Assembly (NCBI GenBank): GCA_964404745.1
Contig: CAYOLG010000017.1
Span: 29,541-93,540 of the forward strand
Direction: 5' to 3'
Length of the DNA: 64,000 nt
Source: Pelagisphaera sp964404745
GTDB lineage: Bacteria; Verrucomicrobiota; Verrucomicrobiia; Opitutales; Opitutaceae
In this document: positions 37,008-45,573 of the stretch, in pieces
Numbering within the stretch: position 1 is the first letter of the stretch
Layout of the letters: each line of letters opens with the position of its first letter
Notes under the pieces: generated by a model
What the model was told of the DNA's origin: nothing
The model's input: only the letters and a program-made list of their open reading frames with translations
The model's database searches: none
Program-made: the position numbers and the translations under genes

Positions 37008-37988
37008 ATGAATAACGACGAAATAATCGCCAAAGGCAAACGCTGTATCGACATCGAAGCGGAAGCCCTCCTTCAAACTAGCGCCCGAATTGGCAACGAC
37101 TTTGCTCAAGTGGCCACGACTATTTTCACCGTCCTAAATGAAGGAAAGAAACTGATTTTCTCGGGGATCGGTAAGAGCGCGGACATCGCTCGCAAGCTCG
37201 TCGGCACCTTCAACAGCATTGGGGCGCCGTCCACTTTTCTGGATCCTGTCAATGCTCTGCATGGAGACATGGGGCTTTGCCGTAAAGGGGATGCGCTCCT
37301 CGCCTTCAGCAACAGCGGGGAAACCGAAGAGCTTCTAAAGCTAGTCCCTCTCCTGAAGCGCTTTGATACACTGGCGATCGCCATCACCTCCAAACCGGAA
37401 TCCACCTTAGCCTCTCTTTGCGATCACTCCCTGACCTACTATGCCGAACAAGAGGCCTGCCCCCTCGACCTTGCCCCGACTGCAAGTTCCACCGCATCCA
37501 TGGCAATCGGTGACGCGTTGGCCATGGTTACTCTGGAGTGGCGGGCCTTCAGTCGAGAAGATTTCGTCAAATTCCACCCTGGCGGCAGCCTGGGGAAATC
37601 GTTTGCCGCCAGCGTAGACGACATTATGCGTTCCTCCGGACAGTACGCCCAAGCCTCCGAAAACGCGACCTGCCAAGAATGCCTCGAGCGCATGACGAAT
37701 CCCAATAGCGGCTGTATCGCTCTAACCGATCAGGACGGCTCCCTCAGCGGTGTATTTACCGACGGCGATGCTCGCCGATTGATCCTGAAAGACGCTAATT
37801 TTCTCAATAAGCCGGTATCCGATTACATGACACGCGATCCTATAACAATCAAACGGGGTTCTCTGGCCATAGAAGCTCTGCGCATATTCGAAGCCCGCAA
37901 AATCGATGACTTAATCGTCGTCGACAGCGAGGGGCGACCCGTCGGAGTCATCGATGGACAGGATTTGACAAAAGCTCGTATCGTCTAA
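37008..37988 (+). CDS. kdsD: Arabinose-5-phosphate isomerase with CBS pair (KdsD/KpsF)
   Basis: 326 residues from the ATG at 37008. The SIS domain has FSGIGKSADIARKLVGTFNS, FSNSGETEEL near residue 100 and HPGGSLGKSFA near 187. Two CBS domains follow (MTNPNSGCIALTDQDGS and MTRDPITIKRGSLAIEAL). It converts ribulose-5-phosphate to arabinose-5-phosphate, the first step to Kdo of lipopolysaccharide, so the organism should have a Gram-negative outer membrane. Confidence 0.93.
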   Translation: MNNDEIIAKGKRCIDIEAEALLQTSARIGNDFAQVATTIFTVLNEGKKLIFSGIGKSADIARKLVGTFNSIGAPSTFLDPVNALHGDMGLCRKGDALLAFSNSGETEELLKLVPLLKRFDTLAIAITSKPESTLASLCDHSLTYYAEQEACPLDLAPTASSTASMAIGDALAMVTLEWRAFSREDFVKFHPGGSLGKSFAASVDDIMRSSGQYAQASENATCQECLERMTNPNSGCIALTDQDGSLSGVFTDGDARRLILKDANFLNKPVSDYMTRDPITIKRGSLAIEALRIFEARKIDDLIVVDSEGRPVGVIDGQDLTKARIV

Positions 37989-38187
37989 GCTAATCCAAGG
38001 ATTGATCATCGCCGGTCGACCCGATAGCGATAGAACATACGGACACACCGCGCGAAATGGCGATATGTGTGATTCGAACTGATAGCACAATTTTTGTTTC
38101 GGAATTTTCCAAATCGCAGTCATGTTACCGATCAAGTCGTCCCGCTATGTTAAGTGCCTCAGTCGGATTGACGCCAGAACACCACCC

Positions 38188-39210
38188 ATGAGCCACGCAT
38201 CCAATATGCCCAGCCAGAGCAACCCGGAGCTGCTGTCTGAGCTATTTAATCTCCTCAAACCGCATTTGGCGGAGCTGGACCGATTCCTGAAAAAGCAGAT
38301 CAACAGCTTCGAAGAGGAGATTCGGGAACACGTGGCCTATTGCATCGACACCAGCGGTAAACGAATTCGCCCATCGCTGATTTTCTTCAGTGGGTGGGCA
38401 GGAGACCAAGTGGTCAACGAAAAGCTGGTGAAGCTGGCCGCTGTCATCGAAACAGTGCACCTGGCAACTTTGGTTCACGACGATATCATGGATGAGGCGG
38501 ATATTCGACGCAACCGGCCAACCGTGGCAAAAATTCATGGCAATTCCACAGCCGTGCTCCTGGGCGATGCCCTCTTTTCCCACGCCGTCTATCTCGCCAC
38601 CCAATTTTCTACTTCGGAAGTGAGCGAACGCGTGGCCATAGCTATGCGAAACGTCTGCACCGGCGAAATCCTGCAGACCATGCAGCGAGGCGACCCAGAC
38701 ATCAGCCTAGCCACCTATAGGCGTATCATCGATCTGAAAACGGCTGAGCTCTTCCAAGTGGCCTGTTTTCTAGGAGCCCGCCTAGCGGATCGTTCCGAGG
38801 CCTATGTTCAAGCAGTTGGGAAATTCGGACGCCATTTGGGCATCGCCTACCAAATTTACGACGATTTAACCGATCTCGTCGGCTCTGAGGAGAAGGTCGG
38901 GAAGACGTTGGGCACCGATATCGCTACGGGCAAGCCGACCTTGCCAATTATTCTGCTGCGGGACCAATTGGACGAGGACGAGGAAGTTCGGCTGAGGCGA
39001 ACCCTGTCGGGCGAATCCAAAGCCGATATCGAATTCTGGCTATCCAAATTATCGCAAAACGGGGTGGTAAACGAAGTTCGCGAGGCGATATTCCGGGAAA
39101 TCGAGGTCGCCCGCCAGAGTTTGGCCCCCTTTTCCGGCGATAGAGACGTCGAATTGCTGCATACGCTTAGCGAATTGCTATGGAACCAGGTAGACGCCCT
39201 CCATTCCTAA
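38188..39210 (+). CDS. Polyprenyl diphosphate synthase
   Basis: 340 residues from the ATG at 38188; an ATG at 38122 would add 22 residues of poor quality. DDIMDEADIRRNRP near residue 96 is the first Asp-rich motif, GKRIRPSL near 55 the isopentenyl-diphosphate site, and YQIYDDLTDLVG near 226 the second Asp-rich motif. It makes all-trans C30-C45 chains for the quinone side chain, most like octaprenyl or heptaprenyl synthases. The exact chain length cannot be read safely. Confidence 0.92.
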   Translation: MSHASNMPSQSNPELLSELFNLLKPHLAELDRFLKKQINSFEEEIREHVAYCIDTSGKRIRPSLIFFSGWAGDQVVNEKLVKLAAVIETVHLATLVHDDIMDEADIRRNRPTVAKIHGNSTAVLLGDALFSHAVYLATQFSTSEVSERVAIAMRNVCTGEILQTMQRGDPDISLATYRRIIDLKTAELFQVACFLGARLADRSEAYVQAVGKFGRHLGIAYQIYDDLTDLVGSEEKVGKTLGTDIATGKPTLPIILLRDQLDEDEEVRLRRTLSGESKADIEFWLSKLSQNGVVNEVREAIFREIEVARQSLAPFSGDRDVELLHTLSELLWNQVDALHS

Positions 39211-39345
39211 CAAGCCAACATCTAGGCTGTATTGACAAAATGCGGCCTCGCTTTGACTCTGCGAAATCGTCAAAATTACCCCAGTTTTAACGATGGAGCC
39301 TAGACAACGCCGCTTTAGCATGTAAGGTTGGCCACGTACCCGCAA

Positions 39346-39975
39346 ATGAGTTTCACCAATGCCATCTCCAAATCGCTGGTTTCTTCGCCCGAAAGGCAGA
39401 AGGAGGCCGATGAGGATCTTGCCGTCGTCCGCAAGATTCAATACGGGGATGTGGATGCCTTCGATAGCCTTATCCTGAAATATCGGGAACGCGTCTACTC
39501 CGTAATCTATAACCTGACCTCCAATCGGGAAGACGCTTCCGATTTGACCCAAGAAACCTTTATCAAGGCCTTCCAATCAATCAATCGATTTAAAGGCAAA
39601 TCTAGCTTCTTTACCTGGCTTTACCGGATCGCCCTCAACACCTCGCTGACCTACCTGCGGAAAAATAGGCTGAGGCGGTTTTTCAGCTTCGAGAAGATGG
39701 TCGACGAAGACCACTCCGAGGGATTCATCGAAAACATGACCGCGGACTCTGACTCTGACAAAGCTGCGTTGATGACCGAGCTTCAGGAAAAGCTGAACGA
39801 CGCATTCCAAAAATTGTCGGTCAAACACCGCACTGTCATCACTCTATTCGAGATCGACGGCCTCAGCCACAAAGAGATCGCTGAAATCGTCGGCGCCTCT
39901 ATCGGCACTGTGCGGTCCCGCCTCCACTACGCGAAACAATTTCTACAAGGCGAACTAAAGGACTATTTGCGCTAA
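39346..39975 (+). CDS. ECF-type sigma factor (RpoE-like)
   Basis: 209 residues from the ATG at 39346. Region 2 is visible as YRERVYSVIYNLTSNREDAS and DLTQETFIKAFQSINRF. Region 4 is LSVKHRTVITLFEIDGLSHK and EIAEIVGASIGTVRSRLHYA. It would direct RNA polymerase to stress-type promoters. The next two genes encode a single-span membrane protein and a secreted HtrA-like protein, at gaps of 16 and 3 bases. The three therefore form a likely sigma / anti-sigma / sensor operon. Confidence 0.92.
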   Translation: MSFTNAISKSLVSSPERQKEADEDLAVVRKIQYGDVDAFDSLILKYRERVYSVIYNLTSNREDASDLTQETFIKAFQSINRFKGKSSFFTWLYRIALNTSLTYLRKNRLRRFFSFEKMVDEDHSEGFIENMTADSDSDKAALMTELQEKLNDAFQKLSVKHRTVITLFEIDGLSHKEIAEIVGASIGTVRSRLHYAKQFLQGELKDYLR

Positions 39976-39991
39976 ACCACCCATTTACCTA

Positions 39992-40570
39992 ATGCTCTTT
40001 AAAAAGCCCATAAATCCAGCCGACGACGCCCGCTTGAGCGAACTGATTCGCCTCAAGAAACGAGAGCGTCCCGACGAGGCATTTTGGGATCAATTCGATC
40101 GGGAGCTTCGCAATCGCCAGCTGACAGCCTTGTTTCAACGGAAATCTTGGAAGGAGCGCTTGGGTAGCATGGCTCTCGTCGCTTTGCGAAAGTCAGCCGT
40201 ATTCGCCGCGGCTGCCAGCGTTCTGGCATTAGGGCTGTTCACGGCCCACAAGACGGGCTGGTTCCCTGGCGCTCATATCGAATCGGAATCCCAAGCGGCC
40301 GAAACTGCCGCTATTCCAGGAGCGGCTCCCAAGGTTGATACCCCCATTTTCATCGTAGAAAAATCCGCAGCTGCCCCCGGCGAAGTGGCGATGGATTACT
40401 CGCCTGTCTTTTTCGGGTCCCCGTCTTACGAAGTGCGCCGGATTACCAAGCAATCGGTCCCCGTCAGCTATCAAATCATGGCCGAACCCAAACAGTTTCG
40501 AGCCAGTCAACCACTGACAGAACAGCAAAGCTTGGGAGCGAAGGTCATCCGAACTGGAATCCATTTTTAG
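39992..40570 (+). CDS. Single-span membrane protein, probable anti-sigma factor
   Basis: 192 residues. The N-terminal part is charged and helical (RLKKRERPDEAFWDQFDREL), with one hydrophobic segment near residues 66-85 (SAVFAAAASVLALGLFTAHK) and an outer part without a clear domain. The size and order (cytoplasmic head, one helix, periplasmic tail) and the position 16 bases after the ECF sigma gene suggest an anti-sigma factor. No known zinc anti-sigma motif is present, so this is inferred from context. Confidence 0.6.
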   Translation: MLFKKPINPADDARLSELIRLKKRERPDEAFWDQFDRELRNRQLTALFQRKSWKERLGSMALVALRKSAVFAAAASVLALGLFTAHKTGWFPGAHIESESQAAETAAIPGAAPKVDTPIFIVEKSAAAPGEVAMDYSPVFFGSPSYEVRRITKQSVPVSYQIMAEPKQFRASQPLTEQQSLGAKVIRTGIHF

Positions 40571-40573
40571 CTC

Positions 40574-41635
40574 ATGGGCAAGTGGCTAACGCATCGCGCC
40601 TGGAAGACCCGCGCGGGCACTTCAGGACTAATCTTATTGGGATTGGCAATCGTCGCTAGCGCTCCGTATTCCCGGGCCAATACCACGAATGCCCTCCTCG
40701 ATTTGCAGGCTACGATGCAAACGATTTACCGGGACCGTCAAAACGCCATCGTCCGGGTTAAAGTCGCTACGGAAACCCGAGAAGGCGACAGCGAACCTAA
40801 AGTTGTTCTACGGGTGTTCTCCGGCTTCTTCATTAGCCAGATCGGTCAGGTGCTAACGAGCCATTTGCCTCCCGATGAAACCACTCGGGTCTGGATCGAG
40901 CAAAACGGCATCTCTTATCTCGCCGATGTAGTCGGAACGGATCCCCGAACCAATGTCGCCTTGCTGCAGGTCATCAATCTACCCAAGAATTTCGGCTTTA
41001 TAGAATTGAGTCCAGACAAGGAGAGAAGGGAAATTGGTTCTCTTGCCTTCGCGGTGACCAGCCCACTCGACTTTAAGCCAACTCCCAAGTTCGGCTTGGT
41101 CGCCGGATTCGAGAGCCATTTCGCGGAAGTCGTGTTCCCCATGACATACACCCGGCTTAGCATTCCTATTGGCCCAGCGGAAGGCGGCTCCCCCGCCTTT
41201 GACGCCAACAACGAATTGATCGGAATCGTCATGGCGACCCTCCCTGAAGTGGAGTCGTCGTATATCATACCCACCAAAGCGCTGTTTCGAATCGCCGAAC
41301 AGTTGAAAGCGTATCAGAAAGTAAGATACGGGGTTCTTCCCATAGAATTCGAAGAAAAGGCTGACGAATACAATATCGATAGACAGGTATTGGTTAAGTC
41401 GATAGTGGCTGGAAGCCCTGCCGAGCGAAGCGGCTTGCAGGCCAAAGACGTTGTTACGGCTATCGATAGCCAGCCTATCCTCAATTTGAACGACCTTCGC
41501 GATCGCGTCTTTTTTAAGAATCCCGGCGACTTTCTCCTTTTCACCATAAAACGGGCCGGCAGGGAACTGGAATTCGCCATTCTCCTGGAGCCACAGGAAG
41601 ATCACCTTCCCGAAAATGGCTCCGGCTCCAACTGA
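40574..41635 (+). CDS. HtrA-like PDZ protein lacking the serine protease triad
   Basis: 353 residues: a signal or anchor segment (SGLILLGLAIVASAPYSRA), a trypsin-like fold and one PDZ domain (VLVKSIVAGSPAERSGLQA near 275). Aligned by eye to DegP, each triad position is changed: GQVLTSHLPP (about residue 94) has Leu at the aligned His site and a His one residue earlier, RTNVALLQV (about 126) has Asn for Asp, and AEGGSPAF (about 201) has Gly for the active Ser. The fold looks intact, so it is probably a non-cleaving sensor or chaperone. It lies 3 bases after the anti-sigma-like gene. Confidence 0.82.
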   Translation: MGKWLTHRAWKTRAGTSGLILLGLAIVASAPYSRANTTNALLDLQATMQTIYRDRQNAIVRVKVATETREGDSEPKVVLRVFSGFFISQIGQVLTSHLPPDETTRVWIEQNGISYLADVVGTDPRTNVALLQVINLPKNFGFIELSPDKERREIGSLAFAVTSPLDFKPTPKFGLVAGFESHFAEVVFPMTYTRLSIPIGPAEGGSPAFDANNELIGIVMATLPEVESSYIIPTKALFRIAEQLKAYQKVRYGVLPIEFEEKADEYNIDRQVLVKSIVAGSPAERSGLQAKDVVTAIDSQPILNLNDLRDRVFFKNPGDFLLFTIKRAGRELEFAILLEPQEDHLPENGSGSN

Positions 41636-41668
41636 ACGAGCGGCAACTAGCCACACTAGATACAGCCC

Positions 41669-42088
41669 ATGAGTTTTTTTCAGAGCGAGCTGGCAATCAG
41701 AACGAAAGGCAAAGGCACCTACGACCTTACGGGCCAAACTCAGAAAGCCTTGGCCCAATCTGGAACCACTGACGGAATCTGCGTGGTTTTTTGTCGTCAT
41801 ACAAGCTGCAGCCTGGTGCTGATGGAAAACGCCGACCCCTCCGCTCGACGCGATCTTGAGAACTATCTCGATCGGCTCGTTCCCGACGACGATCCCTATT
41901 TCACCCACACTTACGAGGGTCCCGACGATATGCCCAGCCACATTAAAATGGCTCTGACCAGAAGCTCGGAATCCATCCCTTTCCGAAATGGGCGATTGCA
42001 ACTAGGCACCTGGCAAGGGCTCTTCCTTTGGGAGCACCGGGTCCAACCTCACCGTCGATCGGTCTTGGTCACCGTATTAGGCGAATAG
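41669..42088 (+). CDS. yjbQ: YjbQ/UPF0047 family protein
   Basis: 139 residues, the family's usual length. FCRHTSCSLVLMENADPSAR near residue 42, and the His and Glu of HIKMALTRSSESIPF and GLFLWEHR near residues 91 and 119, are the conserved blocks around the metal site. Members can act weakly as thiamine phosphate synthases; the physiological role is unclear. It follows the HtrA-like gene by 33 bases. Confidence 0.9.
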   Translation: MSFFQSELAIRTKGKGTYDLTGQTQKALAQSGTTDGICVVFCRHTSCSLVLMENADPSARRDLENYLDRLVPDDDPYFTHTYEGPDDMPSHIKMALTRSSESIPFRNGRLQLGTWQGLFLWEHRVQPHRRSVLVTVLGE

Positions 42089-42135
42089 CGTTTCTGAGAG
42101 ACTCGCCGGAGTTTAATCTCACGCTAGAAGATCAA

Positions 42136-42156
42136 AACCCGACCTCCGGTCGGGTT
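42136..42156. repeat. Intergenic hairpin AACCCGACC-TCC-GGTCGGGTT
   Basis: A 9-base perfect stem with a 3-base loop in the gap between yjbQ and the pilQ terminator. No T run follows on either strand. The core CCTCCGGTCG also occurs near 47540 in another intergenic gap, which hints at a small dispersed repeat. Confidence 0.45.
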
Positions 42157-42245
42157 CCACTCTTGATCTCGATACAATAAGTGGAGGCGACCTCACACTT
42201 ACGCATCGCTACAGCGGCGCAGACCTGGCGAGCTTGGGTTGACCC

Positions 42246-42274
42246 CAAAAATAGGCCTCTTCCGAAGAAGAGGC
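42246..42274 (-). terminator. Rho-independent terminator after pilQ
   Basis: On the minus strand GGCCTCTTCTTCGGAAGAGGCCT folds into a stem with a TTCGG-type loop, followed by ATTTTTGG. It lies 30 bases beyond the pilQ stop and closes the pilM-Q operon. Confidence 0.8.
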
Positions 42275-42303
42275 CCGCTCGTTAAATTAGTGTCGAGATG
42301 TGC

Positions 42304-43860
42304 TTACTGGTTCATCACCGCGTCCGGATCGATTCCAAAATTCTCCATCTGCGAGTTAGAAAAGACATCTTGGAAATCCGAATCTTCTACAGAGAGAATC
42401 TTGGCTGTGATGAAAATCAAAAGATTAAGTTTCTGATGATCTTTCACTTTGTGTCGGAATGCTCCGCCAATTCCAGGTATTTGACTCAAGACTGGCACCT
42501 TGTTTTCAACATCCACATCGTTGGCCTGCAGCAATCCACCGAGACCCATCGTGTACCCGTCTTTCAAGGATACTTGTGTTGTTGTGCGGCGAGTTGAAAT
42601 AATCGGAATACTGGCTCCGCTCGCTCCGCCAAACTCGCGCTCGCCAGTACGGCTACTAACTTCGGGAGTTACACGGAGGGTAATCAGGCCTTCGTTGTTG
42701 ACCGATGGCTTTACCTTGAGAATCACGCCAATATCCTTGTACTCAAATCCACTAATTTCAAAGGTTCCACGCTCCTCATTATACTGGTAGTTTGGAATAG
42801 GGAACTGCTCTCCTATTGATATTTCCGCTTCTTGGTTGTTCAGTGTAACCACGGTAGGATGAGAAACTAGTCTGCTGTTTCCATCCCGCTTCAATGCGCT
42901 GAAAATAAAGCCAATTTCACTCGAGGTGAACAAAGCAGTGGCCGTCCGCGTCGTATCGCTTGCGGTAGCCAAGGTCTTGAGATTGTCGTAAGCATTCGAG
43001 ATGTTCCCATCTATATTGCTGAAACTTCTTTGAGCATCGAAGGTATCTCCGGAATCAGAAATATTGCTGTAGCCCCTGGAGATTTCGCCTAAACCCACTT
43101 CTAGATTTTCCAGACTATTCCAGTTTGTACCAATTTTAGAGACGTCGTTATTCGCCACTTCTACAAAGCGCGCTTCAATCATCACCTGTAACGTAGGTTT
43201 GTCCAGGCGCTCAATGACGCTCTTGATACTCGTCATTAGGGATTGCCGCTCCGTTACAATCAATCCATTCGTCCGAGCGTCGATCTGAACGATCCCGCCT
43301 TTCTCCGGATCCACCATGCTGGTTACAGTGGGAGCGATCTCTGCCGCATCCGCGTAGTTGAGCATGAAAATGTCCGTGATCGGCGGTTCGAAATTCAATG
43401 TGTCGTTAGAAATAATCTGAATGATATTCCCTTCTTCAACATAGGTATAGCCAATCGGCGCTAGAACCACATCGAAAATCTGTCTCCAAGAAACGTCTCT
43501 CAACTTGATGGAAGTCGTTCCCTGCAATTCCTCGGGAATCACAATATTCAGCATGTACAGGTCCGCGACATTGCGCAGTACCGTGCGAATTTCCTCGTTG
43601 GGAAAATCGACGGAAATCATGTCCGTTTCGCCCAATGACAGTTCATTACTCAGTGGAGAGACGCCAATGCCGCCTCCCGCGTTTCCGCTTTGGTTCGAAT
43701 CGGCATCGCCGGTTAGGACGGAATCATCGAACTGCCGGCCGACGTCTGACGGACTAGGAGGGTCCGTATCGACATTCGACTGACTGACCTGCCCGTGCGC
43801 CGCCAATTGCAGGCACGCGAACAGAATAGTGTTTATCGTTAATCGCATTGCAGTGTTCAT
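42304..43860 (-). CDS. pilQ: Type IV pilus secretin PilQ-like
   Basis: 518 residues: signal peptide (TINTILFACLQLAAHG), an N0/STN-like domain (VDFPNEEIRTVLRNVADLY), an N1 domain and the secretin domain (SEIGFIFSALKRDGNSRLVS, then VPVLSQIPGIGGAFRHKVK near 470). It forms the outer-membrane ring through which the pilus passes. It is short for PilQ because the peptidoglycan-binding AMIN domains are missing. It is the last gene of the pilM-N-O-P-Q order. Confidence 0.9.
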   Translation of the reverse strand: MNTAMRLTINTILFACLQLAAHGQVSQSNVDTDPPSPSDVGRQFDDSVLTGDADSNQSGNAGGGIGVSPLSNELSLGETDMISVDFPNEEIRTVLRNVADLYMLNIVIPEELQGTTSIKLRDVSWRQIFDVVLAPIGYTYVEEGNIIQIISNDTLNFEPPITDIFMLNYADAAEIAPTVTSMVDPEKGGIVQIDARTNGLIVTERQSLMTSIKSVIERLDKPTLQVMIEARFVEVANNDVSKIGTNWNSLENLEVGLGEISRGYSNISDSGDTFDAQRSFSNIDGNISNAYDNLKTLATASDTTRTATALFTSSEIGFIFSALKRDGNSRLVSHPTVVTLNNQEAEISIGEQFPIPNYQYNEERGTFEISGFEYKDIGVILKVKPSVNNEGLITLRVTPEVSSRTGEREFGGASGASIPIISTRRTTTQVSLKDGYTMGLGGLLQANDVDVENKVPVLSQIPGIGGAFRHKVKDHQKLNLLIFITAKILSVEDSDFQDVFSNSQMENFGIDPDAVMNQ

Positions 43861-43866
43861 ATCTCT

Positions 43867-44346
43867 CTACTTTAGTTTAACCTCCAATTCAGCATCACGG
43901 AAACGAAGGTTGTACCCGTTCCTCAGAACATCAGTTATTTCCAAATTGTATCGTTTATTCTTATACATAACAGGAACCACTTCGCCTGATTTCACTCTGT
44001 CCTCTTTGAACATCAGGTAGCACTCTCCCCCTATGGTGAATATTCCGGTCGGTCTGACGTTCACGGCGAGAAGCGGAATTAAATCGGCTGCAGGAATCTC
44101 TTCTTCAACGATTTCCTCGACTTCTTCTACAACAACAATAACCCGTCGTTCCTCGGCTTTGAACGGATTCCCCGCCGACGCTATCATGCTCTCGTCGAGC
44201 AGGATTGGCTTTTTACCGAGAAGCTTTGTCGCCAGCTTGATCTTTTCCTGCCTGACCTCAGGCTCTTCAACCACCGACTCGGCTGCCGTCGCCAAAAGCA
44301 ACGACGCGGCAATTAAAAAATGGATTCTATTAGTAGGTAAAATCAT
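43867..44346 (-). CDS. PilP-like pilus assembly protein
   Basis: 159 residues with an N-terminal hydrophobic segment (FLIAASLLLATAAESV), an acidic linker (VVVEEVEEIVEEE) and a small strand-rich C-terminal part (VKSGEVVPVMYKNKRYNLEI). Similarity to PilP is weak, but it sits exactly in the PilP position between the PilO-like gene and the secretin gene, with gaps of 7 and 6 bases. It probably links the inner-membrane alignment complex to the secretin. Confidence 0.65.
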   Translation of the reverse strand: MILPTNRIHFLIAASLLLATAAESVVEEPEVRQEKIKLATKLLGKKPILLDESMIASAGNPFKAEERRVIVVVEEVEEIVEEEIPAADLIPLLAVNVRPTGIFTIGGECYLMFKEDRVKSGEVVPVMYKNKRYNLEITDVLRNGYNLRFRDAELEVKLK

Positions 44347-44353
44347 ACTTAAG

Positions 44354-44944
44354 TTAGGAGACCTTTTCCCCGAGCATGAGGAAGGCTATGTCTAGGTATA
44401 ATAGCTCGGGCTCTCGGGCCTCCGACTTAGCCAATCGGAACTTTTCCAGCCTGTAAAAAGAAGGCCCCCCCTCCAATTTGCGCAGAAAATTGACGATCTC
44501 AGCGTATTCACCGCTAGCCTTCAGATGAAATCGGATTTTTTCGTATGAATTGACGACAGGCTTGGGCATCCGCTTCATTTTCGGGTCCAACGTCTCTTCA
44601 GCGATGCCGATTTGCTTGATATCGCTCACCTTGATGCCGGTTTCGTCTTCAAGATTGAAAAAGTAGTTGTAGTTAGTGGCTAGTTCTTGAGCCTGAAACA
44701 TGCGATTGTTCAGCTCCTCGATTTTCCCTTCGATCGACTCGATATCCGCTTCCAAACCTTTGCTATTCTTGATATTCTTCATCATAGAAGAGATGCGAAT
44801 GTTCACTTGCTCTATTTCCGAATCCAAAAGCGAATTTTTGTCCTTGTGAACTAAATACAAAGTCATAGAGCTAACCATCACGATAGCGGAGAACGCCATC
44901 ACCAGGTTCTTCCGAATAAAATCTGCTAGTCCTTGAATATTCAT
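44354..44944 (-). CDS. pilO: PilO-like pilus assembly protein
   Basis: 196 residues. One membrane segment (NLVMAFSAIVMVSSMTLYLV) near residue 14, then a long coiled coil (about 35-95) and a ferredoxin-like domain (RFHLKASGEYAEIVNFLRKL), as in PilO. It pairs with PilN in the inner-membrane alignment complex. The start follows the PilN stop by 2 bases. Confidence 0.82.
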   Translation of the reverse strand: MNIQGLADFIRKNLVMAFSAIVMVSSMTLYLVHKDKNSLLDSEIEQVNIRISSMMKNIKNSKGLEADIESIEGKIEELNNRMFQAQELATNYNYFFNLEDETGIKVSDIKQIGIAEETLDPKMKRMPKPVVNSYEKIRFHLKASGEYAEIVNFLRKLEGGPSFYRLEKFRLAKSEAREPELLYLDIAFLMLGEKVS

Positions 44945-44946
44945 CG

Positions 44947-45573
44947 TTAGGATTTCTTATTAAGCCCCTTGGCCTCTTCGGGATTTGTCGCCTCCAAGTG
45001 GAATTTCATTTGGTCGGTCCCTTCTTGGCGCTCCACAGACACCTGGGTGATTTCCGCATATCGGCCTTTTATTGTATCTACTTCTCGGATACTATTCATA
45101 TAGTCTCTCAGCATAGAATCCGTTTTCTCGCTGGCTTCAACATAACCGTGAAGCACGGTGCGGTCTTCCTTGAATTCAACGCTAGACAAAGACATGCCCG
45201 GCAGCAGATTCCCGCCCAGATCGAGAATCAAGTCGCTGCCAATCATTTGACCTTCTACAAACGCTTTTATCTCTTCTATACGTTGATCGCTTTCAATAAA
45301 ACGATTGTTCATCCCTATGGCTTTGGCGTGTAAACCCTGCTGGACAGAAACTTCCGTTTTGCCTTTTTCGATTTTCTTGCTAGCCGAGTAGATTGTATAT
45401 TCGTGAAATCCGACGTGCATCACGCTCATCGCCGCCAGGGTCAGAGCCAAAGCGGAGAGAAAGAAACTCGTCCGAACCGTTTTGATATCGGGTAGCGAAT
45501 CGCGATCACGGAAATCGGGCCGCCAGTTGAGCTCCTTAACCTCCTCTACCTTCTTATCCGCCTTTTTCTTCAT
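44947..45573 (-). CDS. pilN: PilN-like pilus assembly protein
   Basis: 208 residues with a short cytoplasmic N-terminus (about 30 residues, Lys/Glu rich) and one membrane segment (TSFFLSALALTLAAMSVMHV), followed by a coiled coil and a small alpha/beta domain. The layout is that of PilN, which docks on PilM through its N-terminus and pairs with PilO. The start overlaps the PilM stop by 4 bases. Confidence 0.82.
   Translation of the reverse strand: MKKKADKKVEEVKELNWRPDFRDRDSLPDIKTVRTSFFLSALALTLAAMSVMHVGFHEYTIYSASKKIEKGKTEVSVQQGLHAKAIGMNNRFIESDQRIEEIKAFVEGQMIGSDLILDLGGNLLPGMSLSSVEFKEDRTVLHGYVEASEKTDSMLRDYMNSIREVDTIKGRYAEITQVSVERQEGTDQMKFHLEATNPEEAKGLNKKS

Noticed and set aside
40979..42001. 340-codon open frame on the minus strand
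   Set aside because: It lies fully opposite the HtrA-like and yjbQ genes, which have clear family motifs; its own translation shows none.
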